Below, one piece after another: positions 45,473 through 57,133 of a DNA stretch of 64,000 nt. The stretch covers positions 9,388,254-9,452,253 of the forward strand of contig NC_081546.1 of assembly GCF_901000735.1 (NCBI RefSeq), written 5' to 3'. This DNA is from Corylus avellana (lineage: Eukaryota; Streptophyta; Magnoliopsida; Fagales; Betulaceae). How positions within the stretch are numbered: the first letter of the stretch is position 1; each line of letters starts with the position of its first letter. The notes beneath the pieces are model-generated. The model had not been told where the DNA came from and ran no database searches. It saw only the letters and a list, made by a program, of their open reading frames with translations. The position numbers and the translations under genes were made by a program.

Positions 45473-45840
45473 AATAGTTTACTTTTAATCCTTTCCCTAC
45501 TAGGAGTATATTTACTTTTCCTAATTAGAATTATGTTTACTTTCCCTACTAGGATTATGTTTACTTTCCTACTAAGATTAGATTTACTTTCTCTACTAGA
45601 AGTAGGTTTACTTTTTCTCCAAGGATTTCTCTTCTATAAATAGGCTTGCCTATTATGTAAAACTCAATCAATTGAATTATAATCAAATCAGAGAATTCTC
45701 TCTCAAATACTCTGCGGAGTTTTATTTTTTTCTTAGCCTGCGGGCTTGTTTTATCTTTTGGATAGAAGACGAAGACGCTTCTCCTTGCAGAATCAAAGAC
45801 GCTGCTCTTTGATTAGTTACCTTAGTCTTCCGCTACGTCA
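45437..45840 (+). repeat. 3' LTR of the gypsy element
   Basis: About 404 bp from TGATGTAG to CTACGTCA, which are near-perfect short inverted ends (TG...CA). It includes a TATA-like CTATAAATAGG (about 45634) and tandem TTTACTTTCCCTACTAGGA-type units (about 45478-45620). The next base, 45841, is the first base shared with copy A (35753), so the LTR ends exactly at the duplication breakpoint. The expected target duplication would be GTTTA (45841-45845). Confidence 0.85.
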
Positions 45841-45906
45841 GTTTAACACCTTAAGTGCGGTTCTCGCTAATTTAAGCCCAAAACAATTAAAAGATAAAGT
45901 TTGAGA

Positions 45907-47044
45907 ATTGCGCAATTTCAATCTAGCTTTATTGGGTAAATCGTTATGGCGATATGCTAAGGAAAGGGAAGCATATTGGAGGTTGGTTGTTGAGATCAAG
46001 TATGGATGCATGAATGGCGGTTGGTGCACCAAAGTGGTGAAGGGTCCATATGGAATTGGAGTGTGGAAACATATTCGGAGAGGGTGGGGAGTTTTCTTGA
46101 GATTTATTAACTTCGGAATAGGAGATGGCTCCCACATTAGGTTTTGGTACGATACTTGGTGCGGGGATCAGCCCTTGAAGGAAGTTTTTCTTGAATTATT
46201 TCAAATTGCTAGTAATAAGGAGGTATGGGTTAGAGATCACATGCAGCTGTCCAATGGTGTTATACAGTGGAATGTTCCTTTCTTACGACCTGTCCAAGAA
46301 TGGGAGGTAGAGGTGGTGATGGCTTTTTTTGCGAAGTTATATGCCTTCCTTAGTCGTATGGGGTTGATGGACTGCATGAGGTGGACTCCTTCCAAGCGAA
46401 ATATATTTGAGGTAAGGTCTTTTTTTCCCATGCTTTCTTCTTCGGGAACAGCTGCTTCCTCTTTCCCGTGGAGTATATGGAAAAGTTCTATTGAGAGTCA
46501 ATTTTTTTGTGTGGACGGCGACTCTTGAAAATATTCTAACTTTGGATAACTAGTGTAAAAGAGGTATCATTGTGGTGGAATAGTGTTGTATGTGTAAGCA
46601 AAGTGGTGAGTCTGTCAATCATCTTCTCCTTCACTGTGTAGTGGCACGAGCTTTGTGGAGTGTGTTATTTTCTCATTTTGAAGTCACATGGGTCATGTCT
46701 GGAGTGGTGGCAGATTTGCTAGTTTGTTGGAGAGGACAGAGAGGTAATAGTTCAGCAAAGGAGGTGTGGCGAATCGCCCCACTGTGTCTAATGTGGACTA
46801 ATTGGCGAGAGCAGAATGCAAGATGTTTTGAAGATAAAGAAAGGTCGATGGAAGAGCTTCAAAAGCTGTTTATTCAAACTTTGTTCCATTTATCTGACGC
46901 TTTCATAGTGCCTCAACTTTCCACCATGTCTCAAATTTTATCTTTATGTTTCTCTTTTTGCCTTTAGCAGGGCTTTTCTTTATATACATCCTGTGTATTA
47001 GGGTTGTGCCGCTTTGCGCTTTCATATTTGGACAGAGGAATAAA
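45907..47044 (+). mobile_element. LINE ORF2 3' fragment (copy B)
   Basis: Counterpart of 35819-36956, with the same post-RT and zf-RVT-like segments, differing by a few bases (for example Thr for Ile in WTNWREQNARCFED and Ala for Gly in FFAKLYAF). The same truncated insertion, so it pre-dates the duplication or allele split. Confidence 0.85.
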
Positions 47045-47063
47045 AAGCAGGATATGTACAAAC

Positions 47064-49388
47064 CTGGGTATTTGCTCCACGAGGTTGGAAACCACATTTT
47101 TCAACAACAGAGGACCTTACGATCTCTGGAGTTGTCAAAGGTGTAAAGCCCTTCTTCATGACTTCAGAGAGTGTCCAATTAATAAGGGCCATTTCTAACA
47201 TAACTGCTTCATTCTTCAGGTAGTAGAATTTTGATCCACTGACCTGTACACAACAAGCAGAATATTAGATGCCAATAAGAAAGAAAAACAACCACGAAGT
47301 GGGCCAACGCTAACAAACCCAATTATTTGGGAGTTAAAATTCTTGATTTGGTATAATGACAAGCTATATTGTTGACAAAATTTTCCAATTTATCCAAGAA
47401 CTGTAAAGTTGACTCGTACTTGAATTAGACCAGTGGTTCTGCAATTAGATATAGATGGAGCCACATCAAGACTAACAAGCCTAGGTCCCAACCAAATGCC
47501 AATAAAGATCAGGTCAACATTTAAGTCACTTTGGCCATCTTAATTTACCAGATAACAGTAAGAAACAGACTCTAAACATTCTAATAATAACCCTATGTGA
47601 CAAACTAAGAGACACAGATAATACCTTAGATTAAACAGAAAGAGTACCTCTGCAGCAGCATCGAAATCAAAAAGATCAAGTTCCTTCCCCAGTTGAAGGT
47701 GATCCTTGACAGGGAAGCTAAACTGGGGTGGGTTACTGACCTACAAAAGCAAATAGAAAATAGAAAATAAGAAAAGAAAGCTTTATGAGGCTGGAGTACA
47801 ACATGCAACCCTTCTTAGACAAAGAACAAGTCAAAAGAAACTACATACTGTCTTTCGTATCACAGAACTGTCCTCTCCTCCAATTGGAACATCAGGATGA
47901 GTCATATTTGGAATACACTGCGCTTCCTGCTGAAGCTCATCAGTAAGTTTAAGCAGGTCTTCTTCCAAGGTAACAAGTCCTTCCTTCAGATTCTTTCCTA
48001 AATGCATAAACAAAATAGGTCTAAAGGATACATTTTTTAAATTGGCGGAATGCTATGTGCATAATATAGTAATTCCACTAATACCTTCCTCTATGAGCCT
48101 CTGACGCTCGGATGGTTCCAGTTTCCCTTTCATCTTGTTTGCCACCACATTCCTTTCTCCACGAAGCCGCTCAACTTCCTGCTATCTGTGAGTGACAATT
48201 AGCAATGAAAATTGAGCAGAAAACAGAACCCATGGACATTAAAGCTCAAAGCACTACCCACTTGGAATCTAAATTATTATTATTATTATCATTATTTTGA
48301 TAACAAGGGCCCCTCTAAGGCATAGTCACTTTGTGTACTCACCTTTGTTGGGCAAACCTCAGACCCATGTAAAGCGCCCCCTCTATACAAATCAGGTAAA
48401 TATTCTGACTTCGCAGGTGGGCTGGCCCCAATGAATTGTTTGCACCCAATGGAATTCGAACCTTAGACATGATGAAATGCCACCAAGACCAAGGCTCTTA
48501 CCACTTAGCCAAGCCACTTGAGCCAAGCCCTTCGGGTTAACTCTAAATTAAATTTCGCAACTAGAACTTTATCAAAAAGCTCTCTCTCCTCCAAACTTTT
48601 ACTATACTACTAGTACAGAAACATAGTAAGCAACAAAAGAGATGGGCACTATTAAAAACTAATTTTTGAACACCCAATGTGTCACAATTTATATTAGGTG
48701 GGTGGGATGTAAAGGCGTTGCATGGTGCTAAGTCTCATTCATTACCGGGTGAAACTAGGAGTTAAAACTTATAAGTGATTTTACGAAGGATCAATTGTAA
48801 CTTTGACTAATCCAAATATGCTCAGTGCTTTCCTGGGTCATGATACAATGCAAATTCTTTCAAAATTCTAAAGACAACAAGCGAATACAACCTTTTGAAG
48901 ATTGGACATTTGGTCATAGAGTTGCAGCACAGCTTCCAAATTAGCAATGGAGTTCCTGTTCTTTATGTTGGCAGCAACCGCTTCCTTGTTCTCCTTTATC
49001 CACTTGAAATCTATCGCTGCTTTCCACTGAGGTTTCGCAACTTGATCACCAAAAACACTCAAAATCAAAATCAAAATCAACCATAAAACATAGCATTAAA
49101 ACAGTAACAGTTCAAAAAAAGCTCTGTTCGCTGCCAAGAATGGAGAAGTTTGAACCGCTCACCCTTTTCCTCTGGAGGCGTCGCGGTCTGGAAGGCCATG
49201 GCCGGGGCCGAGAGAGCTCTGGCGAGGACTTGGAATGGGGGCCTCCGAGCACGGGCATGGCGGGAAAGGAAGAAGAAGTCTAGGGTTAGGGTTTTCGGCG
49301 GCGCGAAGAGCGAAGAAGACAATGTAGGGATTGAAGCGAGCTTCAGGGTCTGTAAGGTCGTCCCGCTCACACACCACTGTAAACCCAT
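47064..49388 (-). pseudogene. Seryl-tRNA synthetase, partial second copy (exons 1-6 only)
   Basis: Exons 49388-49163, 49040-48892, 48178-48085, 47997-47849, 47740-47648 and 47243-47064 encode residues 1-297 with intact splice sites. Synonymous change only was noticed (Ile ATT/ATC in exon 6). Exons 7-10, which hold class II motifs 2 and 3, are absent: downstream lie the LINE fragment and the gypsy LTR. As placed here it could not make an active enzyme. If the block is an allele joined in tandem by the assembly, the missing exons would simply be those at 32883-35615, and this copy would not be a pseudogene at all. Confidence 0.85.
48284..48534 (-). repeat. Candidate tRNA-derived SINE (copy B)
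   Basis: Counterpart of 38195-38445 with the same box-A-like and box-B-like motifs on the minus strand. Confidence 0.5.
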
Positions 49389-49790
49389 CTCCTCTGTTTC
49401 GGAAATCTCCGAGAAAGACAGAGAGAGAGAGACGTCTATATGTTAAGGCCCATTTATCCTCAACTCTTTTTTTGGCAAAAAAAAAAAATAAGAGAGAGAG
49501 AGAATAATCAGCTGTTATATCAAATAGAGCAACTGCTTTTACAAGCTAATGATTGTGAGACACGTGTTAACTTCTTGGTGTTTCAATTCAAGCATTAACG
49601 GCGGGAGGAAAGCACAATCCGAAGCGCAGCCGAAAATACAGATCTTAGCCGTTCATTTAGGGCATAAAAAACACAATAGTACCAACGTTTGACCGTCCGA
49701 TCGAGTACCCGGAAAACAAGATAGAAGTGCCTGTGCACCGGCCCTATATAAAGGGCCACGACCTCCCGTTATCCTCACAGTTCTTCAGAG
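49389..49790. promoter_or_regulatory. Divergent SerRS / H3.3 promoter (copy B)
   Basis: Same as 39300-39700, including the TATATAAA box (49746-49753), with a handful of differences clustered in the GA-rich and adjacent A-run part (about 49420-49600). Confidence 0.8.
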
Positions 49791-50253
49791 CTTCCCCTTT
49801 CTCTTCGATTCTCAGCCAAAATCTTTTGCAGCTTTTTCTTCCTATAGACGCAACTTCGAGGTAAAGCAAGCGTCTCTCTTTCTCTTCTTTTTTCTCTTTC
49901 GACGTTTCCTCTGCTTTCTGTTTTGTACTTCGTTTCGTTTTCAAGAATTGCTTGCTTGATTTGGTTCTTTTAAGGTTAGGGTTTACATTATTTCAGGATT
50001 TGGCTTGGGGTTTTTGTTCGTAATCGATGTAGTTTATTTTTCTGCCTTACATTTTTTTTAGCCGGTTTCGTTTTGATGTTCTTTCCCTCACCTCTTTGTT
50101 AACACCTCGACTTTTTTGCCACAAATTTTCCAAATTAGGGTTTTATGGCGGTGGTGATTTCATGAATTGCTGATTGCGAGTATAAGAATTAGATGTAAAA
50201 GATTGCAAGAATTAGACGTAAAAGATTGTAACTTTGAGTGCTTAATTTTACAG

Positions 50254-50832
<579 letters not shown>

Positions 50833-51674
50833 GAGGAGAGGCTTTACCAGCATCATTCTACTACTAGGGTTTTCTCATTTTGTTCACTAGTATTAGTACA
50901 CTGTTTGGTTGGTAGGACTTGGGGTTGCTTTTGTTACCGAGGGATTTAAGTTTCAATGGCTCCATGAATCCTTTCTGATTTGATCTCGTTCAATGATTTT
51001 GTTTTGACGGTTTTTTTTTTTGTTGCGCACGTTACCTTCTCAAACTTTCAAGACAACGTTCCTCTAGAGCTATCAAAAATTATAATGCTAACAAAAAGAT
51101 AAAAATATCCTTATAAAATAAAGTCCTGCTATGTGGTTGACAAATTTTGAATTTTGGCAGCCTAGCGTCGGAAAAAAAAATAATGAAAAAGAATTTTGTT
51201 AATTTTTTTAGATAAATTTTTATAAATTAATATTTAATTTTTATTGACTCAAAACTTGTTTTTAGATTTAAAACTATAATTTAGGGGTGGAAGACTAACT
51301 TTGTAGAGATTATATCATTCAAAAGTATTTAATTATTTTAAATTTGGCGTTAATGCTTCAAATGTAGTGTTAGTACTTCAAATTTGAATTTTTTTTTTAA
51401 TATTTATTTTCTTTAATTTTTATTTATTTTTTTTTAAAAAAGCAAAATATCTGACATTAATTTTTTTTTAAAGAAAAAAAAAATCTTGGCTACGTCAAAA
51501 CTTTGACAAGGACTAGGATGTTCTAGGCTGTCAAAAATTTTTACTCATAAAATACTCTCAATAAAACAAAAATACTTTTACAAATTCGAAAAAGATATAA
51601 AAATAATAATAATAATATTTAAGGTTAAATATTTTTTTTCCACTCGTGGTTTAATAACTTTATGTTTTGTCTCT
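50833..51674. other. H3.3 3' flank and intergenic (copy B)
   Basis: Matches 40743-41584 without a difference that I could see. No gene. Confidence 0.6.
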
Positions 51675-53042
51675 TAGAGTATTTTCAATTGAAGAGCTAA
51701 ATGTTACCCTTTATCTAAAGTGGCTTTTCAAATGTTTAAAAAACTCCTTAGAGCATTCTTAATGGAGGAACCATATTTTTATGTAAAATGGTTTATCAAA
51801 ACTCACTTTTATTTAGTTTAGCTAAGCCATTTTTAAACGTTTTTATATCCGATTAGCTATATTTCTATTTATTCTATTAAAATATTATTAAAAGTAAAAA
51901 AAGTTTTAAGAAAAAGAGAACATGTGAGGAAAAATGGAAAAAAATTTGGGAAAAAAGAAAATATGCAGAGAAAAAGTAAGAAAGGATTTGGAAAAAAAGA
52001 GAAAACAGGTGAGAAACAATGAAAAATAAAATAGCTCTCTTGAAAAGTGCTGCTACATTTAGGCTTTTTTTTAGCTCTTCTAATCAAATATTTATTTTAC
52101 ATTTTTTTTTGGCTAATCCAATGTAGGAGCTTTTTTAAACATTTGAAGAGCTATTCTAGATAAAAGTAACATTTGGCTCTTCCATTGGGAATGCTCTTAT
52201 ATTGGATTAGCCAAAAGAAAATGTAAAATAAATATTTGATTGGAAGAGTTAAAAAAAAAAAAAAAAAGCTAAATGTAGCAGCATTTTTTATGGGAGCCAT
52301 TTTATTTTTTATTGTTTCTCTCACCTATTTTCTCTTTTTTTTTTTTTCAAATCTTTTCCTACTTTTTCTCTGTATGTTCTCTTTTTTCCTGAAACTTTTT
52401 CTATTTTTCCTCATATGTTCTATTTTTCCCAAAACTTTTCTTACTTTTAATAATATTTAAATAATATAGATAAAAATATAGATAATTGGATGTGGATGCA
52501 TTTAAAAATTCATTAGCTAAATTAGATAAACGTGAGTTTTGAAGAGCCATTTTGCATAAAAATTTGGTTATTCTAAGAGCATTCTTAAAGGAGGAGTCAA
52601 ATTTTTATGCAAAATTGCTTCTCAAAATATACTTTATCTAGTTTAGCTAATGAATTTGTAAATGTCATTTACATCCGATTAGCTATATTTTTATTTATAT
52701 CATTTAAATATTATTAAAAGTGATAGAAGTTTTGGAAAAAAGAGAACATGTGAGAAAAAATGAGAAAAGTTTTGGGAAAAGAGAACATGCGAGAGAAAAA
52801 GTAGGAAAAGATTTGGAAAAAAGATAAAACAGGTGAGAAACAATAAAAAATAAAATGACTCCTTTGAAAAGTACGGTTACATTTAGCTTTTTTTATTTTT
52901 TTTATTTTTTTAACTCTTCCAATCAAATATCTACTTTACATTTTTTTTTTTTTTGGCAATTCAATCTAGGGGTTTTTTAAACATTTGGAGAGCCATTTTA
53001 AATAAAAATAACATTTGACTGTTTCATTGAGAATGCTCTTAG
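51675..53042. mobile_element. Nested MITE cluster (copy B)
   Basis: Counterpart of 41585-42952; apparently identical. Confidence 0.65.
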
Positions 53043-53071
53043 GGTTTAATTTTTAGAGATATGTTAAAATA

Positions 53072-53412
53072 TAATAAAACTCCCACAATTTACCCATCAA
53101 AATCCTAGATGGCAAAGTGTCATTTGCCATCAACTTGGGTAATGTTCCCTTTTACGAGAAATGCTAGAGGTCAATAAGTTCCTCATATTTGGCCCATATT
53201 CCCTTACAATCAACCATTAGATTTGTAGAGTTCACAATTGACTTATGTTGGATCTACATAAGTATACAAATTCAATGGTTGATTGTAAGAGAATATTGGC
53301 CAAATATGAGGAACTTATTGACCTCTAACAGTTCTAGCCCCTTTACATCAACTTGGGCCATGTGCACTTTGCCACCTAGGATTTTGATGGGCAAAATGTG
53401 GGAGTTTTATTA
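53072..53412. mobile_element. Complete foldback MITE with nested MITE
   Basis: Outer arms from TAATAAAACTCCCACA and to TGTGGGAGTTTTATTA, each about 70-80 bases, are inverted complements. The loop contains a second palindromic MITE (about 53160-53337) with arms AATGCTAGAGGTCAATAAGT and ACTTATTGACCTCTA. Non-coding. Shows what copy A should contain inside the gap. Confidence 0.78.
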
Positions 53413-53436
53413 GATTCTAGCATTTCTTTAATTTTT

Positions 53437-53979
53437 GGGTTAAATGCTATTTCAGTATTTATGGTTTGCACCAAAATCAAATAGCCACCTGCGTTTTTAA
53501 AAATATCACAAATGGTACTTGTGGTAAGCTAATAAACTCACTTGGTACCTCTGTCAAAATTCCGTTAAGTTTTTTAACAGAACACCACATCACCCTTACA
53601 CGTGGGCGCCACGTGGCGTGGTACCTATATTTTTGGGTGCCACGTCATATTTTATTTTATTTAAAAAACAAATCCAAAAAAAAAAGAAAAAAAGCTAGGG
53701 TGGCCGAACCACCCCATAGTTTATTTATTTATTTTTTTTTGGATTTTTTTTAAAATAAAATAAAATATGACGTGGCACCCAAAAACCCAAGTACCACACC
53801 ATGTGGCGCCCACGTATACGAGTGACGTGGCGTTCCATTAAAAAACTTAACGAAATCTTGACAGAGGTACCAAATGGGTTTATTGGCTTACCACAGGTAT
53901 CATTTGTGATATTTTTGAAAACCTAAGTGACTATTTGATTTTGGTGCAAACCACATGTTCTTGTAATAGTATTTAACCC
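53437..53979. mobile_element. Mutator-type foldback MITE with 9-bp target duplication
   Basis: About 543 bp with arms of about 240 bases: GGGTTAAATGCTATTTCAGT at left, its inverted counterpart ending AATAGTATTTAACCC at right. The exact 9-bp duplication TTAATTTTT flanks it (53428-53436 and 53980-53988). It is rich in CACGTGG/GCCACGT motifs. Non-coding. Confidence 0.85.
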
Positions 53980-53988
53980 TTAATTTTT

Positions 53989-54739
53989 ATCACAGGATGG
54001 GCCAAATTTTTTTAAAAAAATCACGCACGTCAACACCATTAAAAAATCAACACGTGTTTTTAAATTAAAAATATAATAAAATTAAAAAAAGAAAAAGAAA
54101 AAAGGTGTCTGGACAACATGGGGTGGATGGAGTCACCCTTTGAGAGTGGGTGGCCGAAACCACCCCAACTCTAATGACCCGACCACCCCATTTGGCCTGA
54201 GGTGGTTTCGAGCCGCCCCAACAGCTTTGGGTTGGTTTTGGACAGCGCCATCTCTTTCTCTCATTCTCCCTCTTTGTCCGCATGTCCTCTCTCCATTGGG
54301 GTTATACACCAGATTATACCACCTCACACTGAAACCCAACATATCACGGAACAAACCCATCATTTCTCCTTTTTAATGCAGCTTCAGGAAAACCATCTTC
54401 GCCTGAGATTAGCTTCACCGCCCAACCTGGAATACGCCACCACCCCCCAGATTCGGACGCCGCCACGCCACGCCCAGGCCGATCCCCACACCGCTCAGAA
54501 TCCTCACACGCAAGCGAACGCTTCTTGCTCCTCACCGCTCAGAATCTTTTCTCCTTTTCATTTCATGGGTTGCTACCCCTTGACACCTGCGAACACTTCT
54601 TCTTGTTCGTCTCCTTCGCTGCCGCCGAGAATTGGGATTGACCTGAAACGTAGGAGCTCCTCTTGCTCTCCCCGAAATTCAATATCTCTCCCGATTCGGG
54701 CTTCAATGAATGCGAATTCCCATTCTTTACAACACTACT
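53989..54739. other. Repeat-rich intergenic DNA, no gene recognised
   Basis: Contains a GGTGGCCGAAACCACCCC-type palindromic stretch (54150-54230), common in plant repeats. The open frame 54202-54759 is proline/serine-rich but resembles no family. Bases 54010-54095 look like an inverted partner of 59740-59880. Confidence 0.45.
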
Positions 54740-55006
54740 TCGCCGGCGTCGAGGGGTAGCAACGAAAAAGGAATGCTATTGTTCATGTTTGGTGTCATTT
54801 TGTCGAACACCTGTGTGGTGAAGTCCAGCGGCGGCGTTGGAATCGGCGATTCTGACCACTCACACCTTGAGGCATCGGTGGTGAAGGAGGCCAATAGTAT
54901 CAGGGTAGTCGGCCTAGAGAAACGTCCTCGAAAACGGGGTCGAAAGCCGGCAAAAGAAAGAGAAGAGCCTCTGAATCACGTCGAAGCAGAGAGGCAAAGA
55001 AGAGAG
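54740..55006 (+). pseudogene. Fragment of a MYC2-like bHLH transcription factor gene
   Basis: In one plus-strand frame the segment reads [15 protein letters not shown]-like [37 protein letters not shown], then [15 protein letters not shown]. This is the linker and basic region just before the helix-loop-helix of plant MYC2-class jasmonate-response factors. The match stops within the basic region (after RRE) and the helix-loop-helix is missing; a T-run and the end of an inverted-repeat element follow about 45 bp later. No start or upstream JID/activation domain is visible. It is a dead gene piece: captured, or cut off by insertion. Confidence 0.82.
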
Positions 55007-55052
55007 AATAAGAAGAGAGCCACCGCTTTCCACAGCTTTTTTTTTTTTTTTG

Positions 55053-55246
55053 GGAAACTTCACTTATCCCTGTACTTTCGCGCTTTTTGCAGACACCCCA
55101 ATTGTTCAAAAACTCTCACTTTCATATATCAAAGTTTTAGTTTCGTTCACTTTGGACCTTCCATTAGGATTTTCTGTGAAATCCTAACGGAAGGGTCGCA
55201 CGTGCCGCGTATGTGAGAAAAAATTATTGAAAACCCGTTTTACCCC
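55053..55246 (+). repeat. Left terminal inverted repeat
   Basis: Complementary, with scattered mismatches, to 59537-59731. Shared blocks include AAATCCTAACGGAAGGG and the inner CCCGTTTTACCCC. Confidence 0.85.
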
Positions 55247-55414
55247 TGAAGTCTCTTCTTTCTTTCCCTGCTTCTGTACCATTTAAATCAAAATCTTCTT
55301 CTTCTTTTTTCGTTCCACTTTTCTTTTTCTTTTTCTTCTTCTTCAGGCAGCCCCGCTTTTCTTGTTCTTCTTCTTCGTGCTGACCATTTCATCATTCTGC
55401 TTGGTTATATCCAT

Positions 55415-56632
55415 TTGATACCCATTATAGATCAAGCTGAGAGTGAAGTCAGTGAAGTGATTGACGCAGGAACAGGAATCAACAATCCAATGTGCAAATG
55501 TGGGAGGAGATCACGCATCTTAACAGCATTCACGCTACCCAATTTCGGTAAAAGGTTTTATACATGTGCAAATTACGTGGTAAGATTTATTTTGGCATTT
55601 TTATTCGGTTGGGGATGGTTACGGTTTTTAGCTGTGTATTTGCTGCAATTTTTTTGCATAGCCAAAAATGTGGGCGGAGTGTTTTGCTGAAATTTGTTTG
55701 GTTGGCTGGGAATTTGGTGAAATTTTTTTGGTTGGCTGGGTATTTGAGCTGAGAATTTGGTGAGATTTTTTTGCATGGCTGGGTATTTGAGCTGGGAATT
55801 TGCTGAAATTTTTTTGGTTGGCTGGGTATTTGAGCTGGGTATTTGCTGAGATTTTTTTGGTTGGTTAAGTATTTGAGCTGGGAATTTGCTGAAATATTTT
55901 GGGTTGGCTGGGTATTTGTTGAAATTTTTTTGATTGGCTGGGTATTTGCTGAGATTTTTTTGCTTGGCTGGGTATTTGCTAAATTTCTTTTGCTTAACTA
56001 GGTATTTTAACTGGGTACTTTGGTTCTATATAAGTAATAGTCATGATAAATGAGTATGGTGATTTGGTTCGATGTTTTTGGTTAAATGGTCATGCTAGCT
56101 GAGTATGGTTTAAGGTTTAGTTTGTTCATGAAATTGGTTGTGATATATTTCGATTCATTTTGAAACTCTGGGAAAGATTTGGAATGAAGCATTTTTCGTT
56201 GACGCCAGATACACTATTTTTGTCTAGAAATAGTGTTGGTGGCTTATAGTACATAATAGTTGTGTAAGATCTTATTTATGTTGATCTGATTGTGTAGAAT
56301 TCTGACAACCGTGGATGTGGGTTTTTCAAATGAGTAGATATGGATATTTGTCAACATGGTAAGCGAGTGGTTTCAAAACTGTTTGAGTGGCATGAGAATT
56401 TGAAGACTGAACGTGCGCAATTTTGAAATGTAAGATTGAAGTTGCTGAATATAAGGCCAAAATGGAGGTTGCATCTGTTAATTTTGAAATGCAATTACAA
56501 ATGCAGAAGAACAAATTTCATGCAAAGGAGATGAAGTATCGGTTTGCCTTAGCATGTTCATTTATCCTCCTTGCTGTATTGATGTTTTATCCCGTGTCTA
56601 ATAGATATTCCTCATGGTTGATGTTGCCCTGA
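55415..56632 (+). pseudogene. GRF-type zinc-finger protein, disrupted
   Basis: Two exons: about 55415-55579, and 56298-56632. The first encodes the GRF zinc-finger start (MCKCGRRSRILTAF...GKRFYTCANY). After a GT-AG intron the second continues NRGCGFF, completing the Cys pattern of the finger. Then comes a charged, probably coiled-coil region (CQHGKRVVSKLFEWHENLK..., EYKAKMEVASVNFEMQLQMQ) and a C-terminal hydrophobic segment (FALACSFILLAVLMF), the usual plan of small plant GRF-domain proteins. An in-frame TGA (56331-56333, where Trp is expected) and a one-base frameshift near 56420 break it. The true start is unclear; the first ATG in frame is at the zinc finger. It lies in the inverted-repeat element, so probably transposon cargo. 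Confidence 0.78.
55684..56010 (+). repeat. Minisatellite in the GRF-gene intron
   Basis: About eight diverged tandem units of 22-45 bases built from TTTGCTGAAATTTTTTTGG and TTGGCTGGGTATTTGAGCTG. Confidence 0.8.
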
Positions 56633-56639
56633 GCATGTA

Positions 56640-57133
56640 ATAAAATGTGTAATGGAATGTGTATTGCAAACCTTATGGTGTAATGTATTTTGTGGTGTTG
56701 TTGTCCACTTTTTTTTTTTTGTGTTAGACAAGTAATTTACATAGTATTGTTTTGTGCGATACATGTAATTTACCTACTGTTGTTGTGTAAGAAAAATAAT
56801 TGACCTACTATATTGTGTAAGACTTGTAAAATAATGTAATACTTGTAAAATTGTTTTGTAAAATGTTAACATCCAAAATAATTACCATCTAAGAAGCCAC
56901 CATATTGGCAAACAACATGAACACCAACTATTACAACCTGTATGCATGTCACAAAATAATTACATAACATTCATTAACCTGTCTTCATGTCACAAAATAA
57001 TTACATAACATTCATTAACCTATCTTCATGTCACAAAATAATTACATAACATTCACTAATAATATTAGAAAGCCACCACATTGGCTAATATGGTGAACAC
57101 AAAATATTAGAATTATATCTGTCTGACTTCATG
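56640..57133. repeat. Tandem repeats between the two cargo genes
   Basis: From 56940 a unit of about 41 bases (CATGTCACAAAATAATTACA...) recurs about four times to 57150. The rest is AT-rich; no gene seen. Confidence 0.7.

Larger units (their letters stand above)
43397..45840 (+). mobile_element. Ty3/gypsy retrotransposon, 3' part with LTR
   Basis: Pol 3' half followed by a polypurine tract (AAGAAGGGGAGAC) and a complete LTR (45437-45840). The 5' half (5' LTR, gag, protease, most of RT) is missing because the contig begins at the gap. Few disabling changes suggest a recent insertion. Confidence 0.93.

Noticed and set aside
54202..54759. Open frame of 185 codons upstream of the MYC2 fragment
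   Set aside because: Pro/Ser-rich, no family resemblance, and it starts in a repeat; probably chance.
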